Positions 14,748 to 17,702 of a stretch of 17,702 nucleotides of DNA are shown piece after piece. The stretch is from Ruixingdingia sedimenti (lineage in GTDB: Bacteria > Pseudomonadota > Alphaproteobacteria > Rhodobacterales > Rhodobacteraceae), in assembly GCF_031432425.1 (NCBI RefSeq), contig NZ_JAVKPH010000048.1, forward strand, positions 1 through 17,702, written 5' to 3'. The position numbers and the translations under genes were made by a program. Position 1 is the stretch's first letter, and each line of letters begins with the position of its first letter. A model generated the notes under the pieces. The model searched no databases, had not been told where the DNA came from, and was given only the letters and a program-made list of their open reading frames with translations.

Positions 14748-15760
14748 GCTATTGGCGCCCCATCCCCATGACCGACCCGGCCCGCCCCGCGGCCGCGCTG
14801 CCGCTGGCGGGGGGATGGTGCTGGTTCGACCGGGTGGAACACCTGCAACGCGGCAAGCCGCCCGAGATCCTGCCCGCCGCCGCCCTGCCCCCGGACGTGG
14901 CCGCACGGCTGACCGCGCCCCGCACCCCGCTGGCGGGGCTGGCGCTGGACCGGCCGGTGGTGATGGGCATCCTGAACACCACGCCCGACAGCTTTTCCGA
15001 CGGCGGCCGCTTTGCCGCACCCGGCGCCGCGCTGGCCCATGCGCGGGCGATGGCGGCGGCGGGGGCCGACATGCTGGACATCGGCGGCGAATCCACCCGC
15101 CCCGGCGCCCCCCCGGTGCCCGAGGATGAGGAAACCGCCCGCACCGCCCCCCTGATCGCCGCCCTGCGCGCCGGCGGGCTGCGCCTGCCCGTTTCCATCG
15201 ACACGCGCAAGGCCGCCGTGGGCCGGGCGGCGCTGGCGGCGGGGGCGGATATGCTCAACGATGTGTCCGCCCTGTCGCATGACCCCGGCATGGGGCGCCT
15301 TGCGGCGGAAAGCGGCACACCGATCTGCCTGATGCATGCGCAGGGCACGCCGGAGACGATGCAGGACGATCCGCGCTATGACGATGTGCTGCTGGATGTC
15401 TACGACATGCTGGCCGCCCGCGTCGCGCAGGCGGAAGCCGCCGGCATTCCCCGCGCGCGGATCGTGGTGGACCCCGGCATCGGTTTCGGCAAGACGGTGG
15501 CGCACAACCTCGCCCTGATCCGGCGGTTGTCGCTGTACCACGCGCTCGGCTGTCCGGTCCTTCTGGGCACCTCGCGCAAGCGGTTCATCGGCACCGTCGC
15601 GGGCGTGGCCGATCCCCCGGCGCGGGTGCCGGGATCCATCGCCACGGCGCTGGCCGGGGTGGCGCAGGGGGCGCAGATCCTGCGCGTGCATGACGTGGCC
15701 GAAACACGCCAGGCGCTGGCGCTGTGGCAGGCAGTGAACGAAGGGGATACCGGCGCATGA
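14744..15760 (+). CDS. folP: Dihydropteroate synthase
   Basis: FolP condenses 6-hydroxymethyl-dihydropterin diphosphate with p-aminobenzoate; it is the sulfonamide target. The 338-residue protein has a non-core N-terminal extension (1-65) and then a complete TIM barrel: VVMGILNTTPDSFSDGG (72-88), DMLDIGGESTRPGA (109-122), SIDTRK (151-156), DMLNDVSAL, PICLMHAQGTPETMQ (193-207), DPGIGFGKT (243-251) and LLGTSRKRFIG (273-283). The pABA/sulfonamide loops look wild-type in outline, although resistance changes cannot be judged without alignment. The start at 14744 keeps the MSYWRPI extension, which I recall in related proteins; ATG 14768 is the alternative. It overlaps glmM by ATGA at 15757-15760. 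Confidence 0.96.
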   Translation: MSYWRPIPMTDPARPAAALPLAGGWCWFDRVEHLQRGKPPEILPAAALPPDVAARLTAPRTPLAGLALDRPVVMGILNTTPDSFSDGGRFAAPGAALAHARAMAAAGADMLDIGGESTRPGAPPVPEDEETARTAPLIAALRAGGLRLPVSIDTRKAAVGRAALAAGADMLNDVSALSHDPGMGRLAAESGTPICLMHAQGTPETMQDDPRYDDVLLDVYDMLAARVAQAEAAGIPRARIVVDPGIGFGKTVAHNLALIRRLSLYHALGCPVLLGTSRKRFIGTVAGVADPPARVPGSIATALAGVAQGAQILRVHDVAETRQALALWQAVNEGDTGA

Positions 15761-17100
15761 GCCGCAAGCTGTTCGGAACCGACGGGGTGCGCGGCACCGC
15801 CAACACCCATCCGATGACCGCCGAAATGGCGCTGCGCCTCGGCGCCGCCGCCGGGCGCTATTTCCGGCGCGAGGGGCAGAACCAGCACCGCGTCGTCATC
15901 GGCAAGGACACGCGGCTGTCGGGCTACATGCTGGAAAACGCGCTGACGGCGGGGCTGACCTCGACGGGGATGAACGTGCTGCTGTTGGGCCCGGTGCCGA
16001 CGCCTGCGGTGGGGTTCCTGACGCGATCCATGCGCGCGGACCTGGGCGTGATGATTTCCGCCAGCCACAACCCGTCCGAAGACAACGGCATCAAGTTCTT
16101 CGGCCCCGACGGTTTCAAACTGTCTGACGAGGCCGAGGCGGAAATCGAGGCGATCCTTGCTGGCGAGGCCGCCCTTGTCCCCCCGCGCGACATCGGCCGC
16201 GCGAAACGGATCGAGGACGGCCGCGGCCGCTATGTCGAATATGCCAAGACCACTTTCCCCGGGCGCGGGCGGCTGTCGGGGCTGAAGGTGGTGATCGACT
16301 GCGCCAACGGCGCCGCCTACCGCGCCGCGCCAGAGGTGCTGTGGGAACTGGGGGCAGAGGTGATCCCCGTGGGCGTGGCGCCCAACGGCTTCAACATCAA
16401 CGACCGCTGCGGGTCCACCTATACCCAGACGGCGGCAGAGGCGGTGGTGGCCCATGGCGCCGATGTGGGCATCGCGCTGGATGGCGACGCGGACCGGGTG
16501 ATGATCCTCGACCAGAACGGGCGCGTGGCTGATGGCGACCAGATCATGGCGCTGTTCGCCGCGCGGTGGGCGGACGAGGGGCGGCTCAACGGCGGTACGC
16601 TGGTGGCGACGGTGATGTCGAACCTCGGCCTCGAACGGTTCCTGCAAGGCCGCGGCCTGCGGCTGGAACGCACGCCCGTCGGCGACCGCTATGTGGTCGA
16701 GGCGATGCGGCGGGGCGGCTGGAACCTCGGCGGCGAACAGTCGGGCCATATCGTGATGACCGACTATGCCACCACCGGCGACGGGCTGATCGCGGGATTG
16801 CAGTTCCTGGCGGAAATGGCCCGCACCGGGCGGCCCGCATCGGAACTGGTGCAGACCTTCGCCCGGGTGCCGCAACTGCTCAGGAACGTGCGCTATGCCG
16901 CCGGGCAGGAACCGCTGAAATCCCCCGCCGTGCGGAAGGCGATCAACGCGGCCGAGGAACAGCTGACCGGCAAGGGCCGCCTGCTGATCCGCAAATCGGG
17001 GACGGAACCCCTGATCCGCGTCATGGCCGAATGCGAGGACGAACCTCTGCTGACCCGGGTGGTGAACGACATCGTGGGCGCGGTGAAGGCGGCGGTGTAA
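15757..17100 (+). CDS. glmM: Phosphoglucosamine mutase
   Basis: GlmM converts glucosamine-6-phosphate to glucosamine-1-phosphate on the route to UDP-GlcNAc for peptidoglycan and lipopolysaccharide. It has 447 residues, normal for the family. The N-terminus KLFGTDGVRG (4-13), the active-site phosphoserine loop MISASHNPSEDNGIKFFG (Ser103), the metal motif GDADR near 246-250, the sugar loop GGEQSGH and the phosphate loop RKSGTEPLIRVMAE near the end are all present. The start overlaps the folP stop as ATGA, with AAGGGG 10 nt upstream. The folP-glmM arrangement is common in proteobacteria. It ends one base before the HNH gene. Confidence 0.97.
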   Translation: MSRKLFGTDGVRGTANTHPMTAEMALRLGAAAGRYFRREGQNQHRVVIGKDTRLSGYMLENALTAGLTSTGMNVLLLGPVPTPAVGFLTRSMRADLGVMISASHNPSEDNGIKFFGPDGFKLSDEAEAEIEAILAGEAALVPPRDIGRAKRIEDGRGRYVEYAKTTFPGRGRLSGLKVVIDCANGAAYRAAPEVLWELGAEVIPVGVAPNGFNINDRCGSTYTQTAAEAVVAHGADVGIALDGDADRVMILDQNGRVADGDQIMALFAARWADEGRLNGGTLVATVMSNLGLERFLQGRGLRLERTPVGDRYVVEAMRRGGWNLGGEQSGHIVMTDYATTGDGLIAGLQFLAEMARTGRPASELVQTFARVPQLLRNVRYAAGQEPLKSPAVRKAINAAEEQLTGKGRLLIRKSGTEPLIRVMAECEDEPLLTRVVNDIVGAVKAAV

Positions 17101-17101
17101 G

Positions 17102-17638
17102 ATGCAGGTGTGGGAGTGGCCGGACAGCAAGTGGAAACGCCCAAAGCTGACCGTCGCGGACCATGTATATTGGTCTTACGCGTGGCTCATTGCAACGCGT
17201 ATTGCGCAACGACAAGGCCAGCCTGTCGGTCATCGACGCCGGAATTACATGGCGGTCCCTAATTTCTACAAACTACTGCGTGGCGAGAAAACCCTGTCGT
17301 CTCTGGAGCGGGATCTCTTTCAGTCATTCCTCGTCAGTCCGGCCTGCATGCATTGTGGTTCCGGCCTCGAATTGACAATGGACCACCTGATCCCACGTTC
17401 TCGAGGGGGCGGTGCAGACGCCGAGAACATTGTCACATGCTGCAAACACTGCAACAGCGCGCGGGGCAACCTCGACCTGATGATCTGGTACCGTCGTCGT
17501 AGCCAGTTCCCGACGCTGGTCCTGATGCGCCAGTACCTGAAGCTTTGCCATAAGTATGCCTCCACGTTACAACTTCTGGACGTCGAGGTAGGAGAGGCGC
17601 AAAGGCGAGGGCTGCCTTTCGAGCCTAGGGCGTGTTGA
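17102..17638 (+). CDS. HNH endonuclease, 3' end altered by an insertion sequence
   Basis: This 178-codon frame encodes an HNH nuclease of the His-Cys zinc type: CMHCG (82-86) and CCKHCN (113-118) supply zinc cysteines, around the catalytic MDHLIPRSRGGG (93-104) and ENIVTC. The N-terminal part MQVWEWPDSKWKRPKLTVAD is conserved in related proteins as I recall; a shorter start is ATG 17249. Base composition is clearly lower in GC than in glmM, and codons such as TAT, ATT and TTA occur, which suggests transfer. The start is 1 bp after glmM with no good ribosome-binding site of its own. The last codons (AGG GCG TGT TGA) come from the end of an IS, so the native C-terminus is probably lost. Its targets are unknown; such stand-alone HNH genes are widespread and not proof of a defence system. 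Confidence 0.75.
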   Translation: MQVWEWPDSKWKRPKLTVADHVYWSYAWLIATRIAQRQGQPVGHRRRNYMAVPNFYKLLRGEKTLSSLERDLFQSFLVSPACMHCGSGLELTMDHLIPRSRGGGADAENIVTCCKHCNSARGNLDLMIWYRRRSQFPTLVLMRQYLKLCHKYASTLQLLDVEVGEAQRRGLPFEPRAC

Positions 17639-17702
17639 CAAAAGGGATTCACCGGGCGCGGTGATCGTGATTCAAGCTGGTATCTGCAATGGAGACCAGC
17701 GT
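17628..17702 (+). mobile_element. Left end of an IS5-like insertion sequence (cut by window edge)
   Basis: GGGCGTGTTGACAAAAGGGA starts right after CTAG (17625-17628). Terminal sequences of the GGC-TGTTGACAAA type and CTAG-like targets are what I recall for IS5-family (IS427-like) elements in alphaproteobacteria. Inside, TCACCG (17649-17654) pairs with CGGTGA (17659-17664), and GCTGGT (17676-17681) with ACCAGC (17695-17700). The second loop contains GGAG (17691-17694), a likely ribosome-binding site for a transposase starting just past the window. No transposase is visible here, so family assignment is tentative and the exact tip could be one base either way. Confidence 0.6.

Noticed and set aside
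17102..17638. HNH gene as part of a defence or restriction system
   Set aside because: No methyltransferase, helicase or other defence gene is beside it within the window; it is a single small HNH protein next to an IS.
1..17702. tRNA, rRNA or CRISPR array
   Set aside because: I saw no cloverleaf, rRNA-like sequence or regularly spaced direct repeats anywhere in the window.

Overview
The window is about 17.7 kb of very GC-rich DNA and reads as ordinary chromosomal sequence of an alphaproteobacterium, most likely in the Rhodobacteraceae (Rhodobacter/Paracoccus-like). This rests on the GC-rich codon usage, the gpmI-envC-ctpA-rppH gene order, the glutamine-poor FolB/FolP/GlmM block, a CtaA of the proteobacterial (COX15) type, and short interspersed repeats whose core reads AAATAT(C)CCCGGGG. 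The genus call is from memory of these families and was not searched.

Layout. (1) 1-2209: a terminator of an upstream plus-strand gene, then a LysR-type regulator (minus) divergent from a dienelactone-hydrolase-like alpha/beta hydrolase (plus). Inverted repeats suitable for a LysR protein lie between them, and an 86-nt repeat element (copy A) follows. (2) 2210-7185: a small EthD-domain gene (minus) divergent from a tight plus-strand operon, gpmI-envC-ctpA-rppH: glycolytic phosphoglycerate mutase, degenerate LytM murein-hydrolase activator, periplasmic S41 processing protease, RNA pyrophosphohydrolase. (3) 7233-9865: a minus-strand pair, ctaA (heme A synthase) followed by an M32 carboxypeptidase, overlapping by ATGA. 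(4) 9866-10156: a 291-bp divergent intergenic region with repeat copy B (97% identical to copy A, inverted, 7.8 kb away) head to head with a shorter relative, copy C. (5) 10157-12751: a PPDK-like protein with intact phospho-histidine and PEP domains but an altered ATP site. (6) 12924-17100: a SleB-type cell-wall hydrolase, then a folate/cell-wall block: folB with a large C-terminal extension, folP preceded by a 10-residue upstream ORF, and glmM. (7) 17102-17702: an HNH nuclease gene of lower GC whose 3' end runs into the left end of an IS5-like insertion sequence cut by the window edge.

Functionally most of the window is core metabolism and envelope maintenance: peptidoglycan remodelling (EnvC-like, SleB-like, GlmM), folate synthesis (FolB, FolP), respiration (CtaA), central carbon metabolism (GpmI, PPDK-like) and RNA decay (RppH). 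I do not see an obvious defence or novel multi-gene system. The items most worth a second look are the divergent PPDK paralogue, the FolB C-terminal domain, the nested hairpin before folB, the coupled short ORF before folP, the interspersed repeat family and the IS junction in the HNH gene.
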